The notes under the pieces: generated by a model
Seen by the model: only the letters and a program-made list of their open reading frames with translations
Told to the model about the DNA's origin: nothing
The model's database searches: none
Made by a program: the position numbers and the translations under genes
Shown here: positions 14,022-21,040 of the stretch, piece by piece
Numbering within the stretch: position 1 is the stretch's first letter
How the letters are laid out: each line of letters begins with the position of its first letter
Origin: Ilumatobacteraceae bacterium
Lineage (GTDB): Bacteria; Actinomycetota; Acidimicrobiia; Acidimicrobiales; Ilumatobacteraceae
Length of the DNA stretch: 21,040 bases
Assembly (NCBI GenBank): GCA_025456105.1
Contig: JALOLG010000001.1
Coordinates: forward strand, 1-21,040
Direction: 5' to 3'

Positions 14022-15175
14022 AGGGGATCGTCGTCCCCGAGCCGGAGGCCGACTACTCGGCCGACCCCGTCGAGCTGTTCTTCGATCTCGCCTACGTGTT
14101 CGCGTTCTCGCAGCTGGTGGGCCGCTTGGTCGGTGCGCCGACCTGGGAGGGGGTCGGGCGCACGACGCTGCTGTTCCTCCTCCTGTGGCTCGCCTGGACC
14201 CAGCTGACGTGGGCCGCCAACGCAGTGCCCGGCAACGGTCGCAGCGTCCGGCTGATCCTCCTGGCGGCGACCGTCGCGAGCGTGCCGATGGCCGCCGCCG
14301 TCACGACCGCGTTCGACGAAGGTGGACCGGTCTTCGCGATCCCGCTCGCCCTGATCCTGCTGGGCGGCCTGGCCCTGATGGCCACCGGCCTCGAGACGGG
14401 CTCCGACGAGTTCCACTCGGTGGTTCGCTACTCGATCCCCAACATCGTCGCGATGTCGGTGCTCGTGGTGGGCTCGTTCCTCGACGACCGAGCGCGGCTG
14501 GTGGCCTGGACCGCATCGATCGTGATCGTCGGCTGGGGCACCGTGAAGGCGGGAGGTGGTGCCTGGATCATCCGAAGCGGCCACTTCGCCGAGCGGCACG
14601 GTCTGATCGTGATCATCGCCCTGGGCGAGGTGGTGGTCGCGCTCGGCATCCCCGTCGTCGCGGGTCTCGAGGACGGGCGTGGGTTCCCGGGTCGCACCGT
14701 CGTCGCGCTGCTCGCCGCCGGCGCCTTCGCCGGCTTGCTCTGGTGGGGGTACTTCGACCGGCCCCAGCGGGCGCTCGAGCATCGAGCGGGTGAGGTGCCG
14801 GCGGCCGATCGCGGGCGCTTCGCCCGCGACGTCTACACCTACCTGCACGCGCCGATCGTCGCCGGGATCGTCCTCGCCGCCGCTGCGATCGAGGAGATCG
14901 CCCTGCACCCGACCGACGAGGTGCCGCTCGAGTTCCGACTGATGTTCGCGGCCGGACTCGCCGGATTCCTGCTGGGGGTCGTCGGTGCGGTGTGGCGAGC
15001 GTTCGGCGTCTACGCCAAGGAGCGGGTGATCGCCTTCGGCGCGATCACAGCGCTGATCGTCGCCGCCGACGGCATCGACGGGGTCGCACTGCTGGTGGCG
15101 GTCGACGTGATGCTCGCCGTGATGCTCGTGGTGGAGCACCGCCGGATCGAGCGTCCGTCGGTCAGCCCGGCGTAG
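14018..15175 (+). CDS. Low-temperature-requirement A (LtrA) family membrane protein
   Basis: 385-residue polytopic membrane protein. The N-terminal SADPVELFFDLAYVFAFSQL is the LtrA hallmark (VELFFDLxxVFA). About ten hydrophobic segments follow, with short charged loops such as SGHFAERHGLIVIIALGEVVVALG in the middle, another family landmark. LtrA was first linked to growth of Listeria at low temperature; the biochemical role is unknown. Start GTG at 14018, overlapping the propeller stop (GTGA), so translation is probably coupled and the two may function together at the membrane. The frame is open for another 1.9 kb upstream, but that part lies antisense or out of frame to the propeller gene. 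The 3' end overlaps the convergent KOW-like gene by 14 nt. Confidence 0.93.
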   Translation: MKGIVVPEPEADYSADPVELFFDLAYVFAFSQLVGRLVGAPTWEGVGRTTLLFLLLWLAWTQLTWAANAVPGNGRSVRLILLAATVASVPMAAAVTTAFDEGGPVFAIPLALILLGGLALMATGLETGSDEFHSVVRYSIPNIVAMSVLVVGSFLDDRARLVAWTASIVIVGWGTVKAGGGAWIIRSGHFAERHGLIVIIALGEVVVALGIPVVAGLEDGRGFPGRTVVALLAAGAFAGLLWWGYFDRPQRALEHRAGEVPAADRGRFARDVYTYLHAPIVAGIVLAAAAIEEIALHPTDEVPLEFRLMFAAGLAGFLLGVVGAVWRAFGVYAKERVIAFGAITALIVAADGIDGVALLVAVDVMLAVMLVVEHRRIERPSVSPA

Positions 15176-15458
15176 CGGCTCGGCGCAGCCGCTCGGCCTT
15201 GGCCTCGGCCTTGGCGATGCGGCGGGCGGCCTTGCCCAGCGGCTCGAGCTGGCGGTGGTCGAGGTCGCCGACCTCGGCGCCGGAGCGGAACAGCACCCGG
15301 TAGCGCTGCCAGTTGAAGCCGTTGGCGAGGATCACCTTGCCCTCGCTGCCGGCGGGCACGCCGTCGAGGTCGACCGTCGTGCGCACCTTGTCGCCGATCC
15401 GGAGGTCGATCTGGTCGGCGTGCGGCTTCGCGAGGGAGTGCGGCTTCCAGAACTGCAT
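15162..15458 (-). CDS. Small KOW/SH3-like basic protein
   Basis: 98-residue protein with no family name that I can give. Residues 20-75 (RIGDKVRTTVDLDGVPAGSEGKVILANGF, then YRVLFRSGAEVGDLDHRQL) look like an SH3/KOW-type beta-barrel with the GxxGxV turn. The C-terminus is a basic Ala/Lys/Arg helix (KAARRIAKAEAKAERLRRAA), suggesting nucleic-acid or ribosome binding. It is transcribed divergently from trigger factor, with promoters about 60 bp apart. A TACTGT hexamer ends 6 nt before the ATG at 15458 and there is no Shine-Dalgarno. The 3' end overlaps the LtrA gene tail to tail by 14 nt. Confidence 0.78.
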   Translation of the reverse strand: MQFWKPHSLAKPHADQIDLRIGDKVRTTVDLDGVPAGSEGKVILANGFNWQRYRVLFRSGAEVGDLDHRQLEPLGKAARRIAKAEAKAERLRRAATPG

Positions 15459-15464
15459 CGCTGC

Positions 15465-15470
15465 ACAGTA
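15465..15470 (-). promoter_or_regulatory. Putative -10 box (TACTGT) for the KOW-like gene
   Basis: TACTGT fits TANNNT and lies 6 nt (GCAGCG) before the ATG at 15458 on the minus strand, with no ribosome-binding site. This is one of the clearest leaderless layouts in the window. Confidence 0.5.
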
Positions 15471-15530
15471 TGGCGGCGTGCTCGCCGCCGGGCGGAAACG
15501 GCGGCACGGGTCGGGCCCACACCCCACCGG

Positions 15531-15536
15531 TACACT
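15531..15536 (+). promoter_or_regulatory. tig: Putative -10 box (TACACT) for tig
   Basis: TACACT lies 9 nt before the GTG at 15546, with no Shine-Dalgarno between. Transcription would begin at or within about 3 nt of the start codon. This is probably the promoter of the tig-clpP-clpX-folC unit. Confidence 0.5.
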
Positions 15537-15545
15537 CGCCGTCCT

Positions 15546-16943
15546 GTGAAGAGTTCGGTCGAACCCCTCGAGGGGAACAAGGTCAAGGTCTACGTGGAGG
15601 TCGAGCCCGACGAGTTCGACCACGACATCGACCGTGCGTTCAAAGCCATCGCCCGCGAGATCAAGCTCCCCGGCTTCCGCAACGGCAAGGCACCCCGCAA
15701 GGTGCTCGAGGCCCGCATCGGCATCGGCCCGGCCCGCGAGCAGGCGCTGCGCGACGCGATCCCGGTCTACCTCGCCCGCGCGGTGCGCGAGCACGAGGTC
15801 GATCTCATCGCCACCCCCGAGGTCGAGCTGACGGCCGGCCAGGAGGAGGGCGCCGTCGAGTTCGACGCCACCTGCGAGGTGCGCCCCGAGATCGAGGTGC
15901 CGGGCTACGCCGGCCTGCGGGTCGAGCTGCCGTCGCTGACGGTCACCGATGCCGAGATCGACGAGGCGGTCGACGCCGAGCGCCGCCGCCACGGATCGCT
16001 GGCCGATCTCGACCGGCCCGTCGCCACCGGCGACTACGTCACGCTCGACCTCGCCGCCACCCGAGACGGCGAGGAGGTCACCGGGCTCAACACCGAGGAC
16101 TGGTCGTACGAGGTGGGCCGGGGCTGGATCGCCGACGGCTTCGACGAGCAGCTCGTCGGGGCGAGCGCCGGCGACGAGCTGCGCTTCAGCCTCCCGCCGA
16201 AGGGCACCGAGGAGCCGGCGGACTTCGTGGTGAAGGTCACCAAGGTGCAAGAGCTGGTGCTGCCCGATCTCGACGACGAGTGGGTGGGCGACCATCTGGG
16301 TGAGTTCGAGACCGTCGAGGAGTGGCGGGCGAACCTGCACGACCGCATCGCCGAGGGCAAGCTCGGACGGGCCCGTCAGGAGCTGATCGGCCGCGTCACC
16401 GAGCAGCTCACCGCACTCGTCGACATCGAGCCGCCTGCCGCGCTGGTCGATCGCGACCTCAACGCCCGGGTGCAGAACATGGTCCAGCAGTTCCAGGCCC
16501 AGGGCATCGACCTCGGGGCGTGGCTGTCGGCGACCGGGCAGAGCACCGACGACTTCGTCGCCGGGCTGCGCGGCCAGTCCGAGCAGGCCGTCAAGGTCGA
16601 TCTCGCGCTCCGAGCGGTCGCCACCGCCGAGGGGCTGGTCACCGAGGAGTCCGACCTCGAGGCCGAGTACGCCCGGGTCGCCATGCAGGTGGGCCAGAAG
16701 GCTCGCGACGTGCGCCGCGCCTACGAGCGCAACGACGCGGTCGCCGACCTGAGCGCCGAGATCCGCAAGTCGAAGGCGCTGGACTGGCTGCTGCACCACG
16801 TCGAGATGGTGGATCCCGACGGGAACGTGCTCGATCGCGACCTCGTGCTCGGCCACGATCACGATCACGATCACGATCACGACGATCACGATCACGATCA
16901 CGACGATCACGACGACGAGACCCCCGAGAACGGAGCGCAGTGA
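15546..16943 (+). CDS. tig: Trigger factor (ribosome-associated chaperone) with His/Asp-rich tail
   Basis: 465-residue cytosolic chaperone and peptidyl-prolyl isomerase that meets nascent chains at the ribosome exit. The ribosome-docking signature GFRNGKAP is at residues 43-50. An FKBP-type PPIase domain follows (about 160-245; [17 protein letters not shown] through [11 protein letters not shown]), then the helical C-terminal chaperone domain (about 255-430). Residues 437-457 are a tail of nine His and twelve Asp, encoded by repeated GATCAC units, followed by ETPENGAQ. Such a tail is not part of the standard trigger factor and suggests metal binding, as in His-rich SlyD. Start GTG at 15546: upstream in-frame sequence is non-conserved and runs antisense to the KOW-like gene. 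Its TGA shares the A of the clpP ATG. Confidence 0.96.
   Translation: MKSSVEPLEGNKVKVYVEVEPDEFDHDIDRAFKAIAREIKLPGFRNGKAPRKVLEARIGIGPAREQALRDAIPVYLARAVREHEVDLIATPEVELTAGQEEGAVEFDATCEVRPEIEVPGYAGLRVELPSLTVTDAEIDEAVDAERRRHGSLADLDRPVATGDYVTLDLAATRDGEEVTGLNTEDWSYEVGRGWIADGFDEQLVGASAGDELRFSLPPKGTEEPADFVVKVTKVQELVLPDLDDEWVGDHLGEFETVEEWRANLHDRIAEGKLGRARQELIGRVTEQLTALVDIEPPAALVDRDLNARVQNMVQQFQAQGIDLGAWLSATGQSTDDFVAGLRGQSEQAVKVDLALRAVATAEGLVTEESDLEAEYARVAMQVGQKARDVRRAYERNDAVADLSAEIRKSKALDWLLHHVEMVDPDGNVLDRDLVLGHDHDHDHDHDDHDHDHDDHDDETPENGAQ
16855..16916 (+). repeat. GATCAC tandem repeat inside the tig 3' end
   Basis: Ten copies or near-copies of the hexamer GATCAC/GACGATCAC encode the His/Asp tail of trigger factor. 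The unit contains the palindrome GATC. Because the period keeps the reading frame, copy-number change would alter tail length only. Confidence 0.85.
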
Positions 16944-17575
16944 TGAACCTCGATGCCGTCAGCTACCTGGTCCCCAACGTCGTCGAGCAGACGAGCCGTG
17001 GCGAGCGGGCCTACGACCTCTACAGCCGGCTGCTGAAGGACAACATCATCTTCCTGCAGACGCCGATCGACGATCAGATCGCCAGCCTCATGTGCGCCCA
17101 GCTGATCCACCTGGAGTCGGAGAACCCCGACAAGGACATCAACATCTACATCAACAGCCCGGGCGGCGACATCACCGCGCTGTTCGCGATCTACGACACC
17201 ATGCAGTTCATCCGCAACGACATCGCCACGATCTGCCTGGGCCAGGCGGCGTCGGCGGCCGCCGTGCTCCTCGCGGCGGGCACGAAGGGCAAGCGGCTCG
17301 CGCTGCCGCACAGCCGGATCCTGCTCCACCAGCCGTACGGTCAGGTCGGCTACGGGCAGGTCACCGACCTCGAGCTCGCGGCCAAGGAGATCCTGCGGAT
17401 GCGCGACCTGCTCGAGGAGATCCTGGCGAACCACACGGGTCAGCCGCTCGAGCGCATCCACGCCGACACCGACCGCGACTTCGTGATGGAAGCCGACGAG
17501 GCCCTCGCGTATGGCATCATCGACAGCGTGATCACGTCCCGGCAGATGGTCGACCGCACCGGTCCGATCCGCTGA
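16943..17575 (+). CDS. clpP: ATP-dependent Clp protease proteolytic subunit ClpP
   Basis: 210-residue serine peptidase that forms the tetradecameric barrel fed by ClpX. The catalytic set is present: S104 in [15 protein letters not shown]129 in RILLHQP, and Asp in DTDRDF (177 or 179). The [18 protein letters not shown] strand and the [14 protein letters not shown] handle region are canonical. The length is normal. The start ATG overlaps the tig stop by one base (TGATG) with CGGAG about 8 nt upstream, and clpX follows after 28 nt, so the genes are co-transcribed. Many actinobacteria carry two ClpP subunits that form a mixed complex; only one is seen here, so a second could lie elsewhere. Confidence 0.97.
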   Translation: MNLDAVSYLVPNVVEQTSRGERAYDLYSRLLKDNIIFLQTPIDDQIASLMCAQLIHLESENPDKDINIYINSPGGDITALFAIYDTMQFIRNDIATICLGQAASAAAVLLAAGTKGKRLALPHSRILLHQPYGQVGYGQVTDLELAAKEILRMRDLLEEILANHTGQPLERIHADTDRDFVMEADEALAYGIIDSVITSRQMVDRTGPIR

Positions 17576-17603
17576 GGCACGTGCGGGGGTCGGAGGGGGA
17601 CAC

Positions 17604-18887
<1,284 letters not shown>

Positions 18888-18893
18888 CCCGTC

Positions 18894-20183
18894 GTGGACC
18901 TCGCGGCGGCACTCGCCTACCTCGACGACCACGCCTCCTACGACCGCACCGGTCGCATCGAGTCGCCGACGGTCGATCGCATCGCCCGGCTCTGCTCGGC
19001 GATGGGGGACCCCCAACACGCTGCGCCGGTGATCCACATCACCGGCACCAACGGCAAGGGCTCGACCGCCCAGATGATCACCCGACTGCTGATGGCGAGC
19101 GGGCTCACCGTGGGCACCTACACCAGCCCGCACCTCGAGCGGATCAACGAGCGGATGACCCGCAACGCCGAGCCGATCGGCGACGACGACCTGGCGGAGC
19201 AGATCGCCGCCGTCGCCGATCTCGAGGCGATCGCCGGGGTGCGTCCGTCGTACTTCGAGGCGCTGACGGCCGCCGCGTTCCGCTGGTTCGCCGACGTCGC
19301 CGTCGACGTGGCGGTGGTGGAGGTCGGCCTGCTCGGTCGGTGGGACGCCACCAACGTCGTCGATGCGCAGGTGGCGGTGATCACCAACATCGGCATGGAC
19401 CACACCGAGTTCGCCGGGCCGACCTTGGCGCACATCGCCCGCGAGAAGGCCGGCATCATCAAGCCGGGCAGCGCCGTCGTGGTGGGGGAGACCGATCCCG
19501 AGCTGGTCGAGATCTTCCGCACGGCGGGCGGTGCGTCCACCATCGTGCGCGGCGAGGGGTTCGAGACCGTGGACAACGCCCTCGCGGTCGGTGGGCGGAT
19601 GGTCGACCTCCGCACGCCCACCACGCTCTACTCCGAGGTGTTCGTCCCGCTGCACGGCGCCCACCAGGGCGACAACGCCGCCGTCGCCCTGGCGGCGGTC
19701 GAGACCTTCTTCGCCCAGCCGCTCCACGACGACGTGGTGCGCGAGGGGTTCGGCACGGTGCAGATGCCGGGACGGTTCGAGGTCGTCGGCTTCCAGCCGC
19801 TCACCATCGTCGACGGGGCCCACAACCCGGCCGGCGCCGACGTGTGCTCGCAGGTGTTCTTCGACGACTTCCACCCGGAGGGCCGACGTGTGCTCGTGGT
19901 GGGCACGCTGCGCGACCCCGCCGAGATGCTGGCGGCCCTGCGCGCCGACGAGTTCGACGCGGTCCACGTGTGCACGGCGCCGTCACCCCGCGGGGTGCCG
20001 GCCCGTGAGGTGGCCGCAGCGGCCCGCGCGCTCGGGTGCGACGACGTGGTGGTGTCGGACTCGGTGGAGGACGCCTGCGAGCGCGCGCTCGCCGGGGCGG
20101 CTGCCGAGGACGCGGTGCTGGTGACCGGATCGCTCTACGTCGCCGGCGCCGCCCGCCCCGCCCTCCGCCGCCTCGTCAACTGA
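18894..20183 (+). CDS. folC: Bifunctional folylpolyglutamate / dihydrofolate synthase
   Basis: 429-residue cytosolic Mur-ligase-family enzyme that adds glutamate to folates and, in the bifunctional form, makes dihydrofolate from dihydropteroate. The P-loop HITGTNGKGST is near residues 48-58, SPHLERINERM follows, the central-domain motif NIGMDHTEFAGPTLAHIAREKAGI is intact, and VDGAHNPAG is the C-terminal signature. Whether it has both activities cannot be told from sequence alone. GTG start at 18894 follows the clpX stop by 6 nt without a clear Shine-Dalgarno, suggesting coupling. In many actinobacteria valS precedes folC; here clpX does. Confidence 0.96.
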   Translation: MDLAAALAYLDDHASYDRTGRIESPTVDRIARLCSAMGDPQHAAPVIHITGTNGKGSTAQMITRLLMASGLTVGTYTSPHLERINERMTRNAEPIGDDDLAEQIAAVADLEAIAGVRPSYFEALTAAAFRWFADVAVDVAVVEVGLLGRWDATNVVDAQVAVITNIGMDHTEFAGPTLAHIAREKAGIIKPGSAVVVGETDPELVEIFRTAGGASTIVRGEGFETVDNALAVGGRMVDLRTPTTLYSEVFVPLHGAHQGDNAAVALAAVETFFAQPLHDDVVREGFGTVQMPGRFEVVGFQPLTIVDGAHNPAGADVCSQVFFDDFHPEGRRVLVVGTLRDPAEMLAALRADEFDAVHVCTAPSPRGVPAREVAAAARALGCDDVVVSDSVEDACERALAGAAAEDAVLVTGSLYVAGAARPALRRLVN

Positions 20184-20197
20184 CCCGCCGTTGCGGC

Positions 20198-20247
20198 CGT
20201 TTGGGCTGCAGTTGCCGTCACATGTGCTGGCAGCTGCAGCCCAGACG
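20198..20247 (+). terminator. Long hairpin between folC and ndk
   Basis: Bases 20198-20216 pair with 20229-20247 (19 pairs, two of them G-U), closing a 12-nt loop that itself contains CACATGTG. The core TGGGCTGCAG/CTGCAGCCCA is perfect. There is no U-tract. It begins 14 nt after the folC stop and ends 19 nt before the ndk -10 box. Confidence 0.6.
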
Positions 20248-20266
20248 CTCGGCGGTGGTGGGCCGG

Positions 20267-20272
20267 TAGCGT
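20267..20272 (+). promoter_or_regulatory. ndk: Putative -10 box (TAGCGT) for ndk
   Basis: TAGCGT fits TANNNT and ends 7 nt before the ATG at 20280, with no Shine-Dalgarno between. This points to a leaderless ndk message separate from the folC transcript. Confidence 0.48.
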
Positions 20273-20279
20273 GCGCGGC

Positions 20280-20690
20280 ATGTCCGACCGCACCCTCGTC
20301 CTGCTCAAGCCCGATGCCGTCGAGCGCGGCCTCGTGGGCACGATCCTGTCGCGATTCGAGGCCAAGGGGCTGCGCATCGTCGCACTCGACCTGCGCACGC
20401 TCGATGCCGACACGCTGGCGCGGCACTACGAGGAGCACGTCGGCAAGGGCTTCTACGCCGACCTCGTCGCGTTCATGAGCCGCAGCCCGGCGCTGGTCAT
20501 GGTGCTCGAGGGGCCGGCCGACACCTTCGCGGTGGTCCGCACGATGATGGGCGCCACCAACCCGGCCGGCGCCGCCCCCGGCACCATCCGCGGGGACTTC
20601 GGCCTGGAGATGACCGAGAACCTCGTGCACGGCTCGGACTCGGCGGCCTCGGCCGAGCGGGAGATCGGGATCTTCTTCCCGGGTTTGTGA
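20280..20690 (+). CDS. ndk: Nucleoside diphosphate kinase
   Basis: 136-residue cytosolic enzyme that transfers the gamma-phosphate of ATP to NDPs through a phosphohistidine. The opening RTLVLLKPDAVERG, the GATNPAGAAPGTIRGDFG loop and the active-site NLVHGSDS with H117 are canonical, ending in EREIGIFFPGL. The length is normal. An in-frame GTG at 20271 lies inside the proposed -10 box, so the ATG at 20280, where family homology begins, is chosen. Transcription probably ends at the tandem hairpins just downstream. Confidence 0.98.
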   Translation: MSDRTLVLLKPDAVERGLVGTILSRFEAKGLRIVALDLRTLDADTLARHYEEHVGKGFYADLVAFMSRSPALVMVLEGPADTFAVVRTMMGATNPAGAAPGTIRGDFGLEMTENLVHGSDSAASAEREIGIFFPGL

Positions 20691-20706
20691 CGAAGCTGTG
20701 ACGAAA

Positions 20707-20735
20707 GCCCGACCAGGCATCGCGCCTGGTCGGGC
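20707..20735 (+). terminator. Terminator hairpin after ndk
   Basis: Perfect 12-bp arms GCCCGACCAGGC and GCCTGGTCGGGC with a 5-nt loop (ATCGC), starting 16 nt after the ndk stop. There is no U-tract, but the stem is very stable. Confidence 0.75.
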
Positions 20736-20736
20736 A

Positions 20737-20756
20737 TCCATCGCGGGCGCGATGGA
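20737..20756 (+). terminator. Second tandem hairpin after ndk
   Basis: TCCATCGCG and CGCGATGGA, 9-bp arms around two G residues (effectively 8 bp with a 4-nt loop), begin one base after the previous hairpin. Together they may form a tandem terminator isolating mreB. Confidence 0.5.
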
Positions 20757-20833
20757 CCCGATTTCGACACCGATCGTGGTCGGGCGTGCGCCCCGGGTGA
20801 TAGCCGCCTTGCGGGGTCCCGAGGGGGGTCGTC

Positions 20834-21040
<207 letters not shown>

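Noticed and set aside
16854..16916. GATCAC repeats as a CRISPR array, DnaA-box cluster or GATC-rich origin
   Set aside because: The units are contiguous, have no spacers, lie in frame inside tig and encode the His/Asp tail.

Overview
The window is about 21 kb of very GC-rich chromosome (strong G/C preference at third codon positions, many GTG starts). It most likely comes from an actinobacterium, and perhaps from the Acidimicrobiia. That assignment is inferred from gene content (tRNA-Pro close to tig, then clpP-clpX-folC-ndk-mreB; a DUF2786 gene next to a small metallohydrolase; DUF6325/SHOCT genes), not from a database match. I see no phage, insertion sequence, integron or CRISPR.

Left part (1-6.4 kb): a small acidic protein with one EF-hand loop; an ABC exporter operon on the minus strand (ATPase then FtsX/MacB-type permease); a short-chain dehydrogenase; a DUF2786 protein overlapping a HELAH zinc-metallohydrolase-like gene; and, on the minus strand, a rhodanese fused to half of a methyltransferase-like domain. 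A possible 16-codon leader ORF overlaps the start of the rhodanese gene. Middle (6.5-12.8 kb): a large type I sulfatase with an intact C-x-P-x-R site faces a MalT/LAL-type LuxR regulator, with a hairpin between them. Upstream of the regulator lies a compact three-gene operon, PLDc_N-SHOCT / DUF6325 / SHOCT, and then tRNA-Pro(TGG). Right part (12.75-21.04 kb): an exported or anchored YVTN beta-propeller protein translationally coupled to an LtrA-family membrane protein; a small KOW/SH3-like basic protein on the minus strand; and the housekeeping run tig-clpP-clpX-folC-ndk-mreB (mreB is cut by the window end).

The housekeeping run joins co-translational folding (trigger factor), proteolysis (ClpXP), folate polyglutamylation, nucleotide balance and cell shape. 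tig-clpP-clpX-folC looks like one transcription unit: tig/clpP overlap, clpP/clpX are 28 nt apart, clpX/folC 6 nt. ndk and mreB appear to have their own promoters behind hairpins.

The most interesting signals are regulatory. Many genes have an A/T-containing -10-like hexamer (xANNNT) only 6-9 nt before the start codon and no Shine-Dalgarno, the layout of leaderless transcripts. Other points of note are a 14-bp palindrome holding divergent -10 boxes between tRNA-Pro and the propeller gene, which lacks a good canonical start; a possible leaderless leader peptide; a His/Asp-rich tail on trigger factor; and unusually structured folC-ndk-mreB intergenic regions. No intergenic gap exceeds 300 bases.
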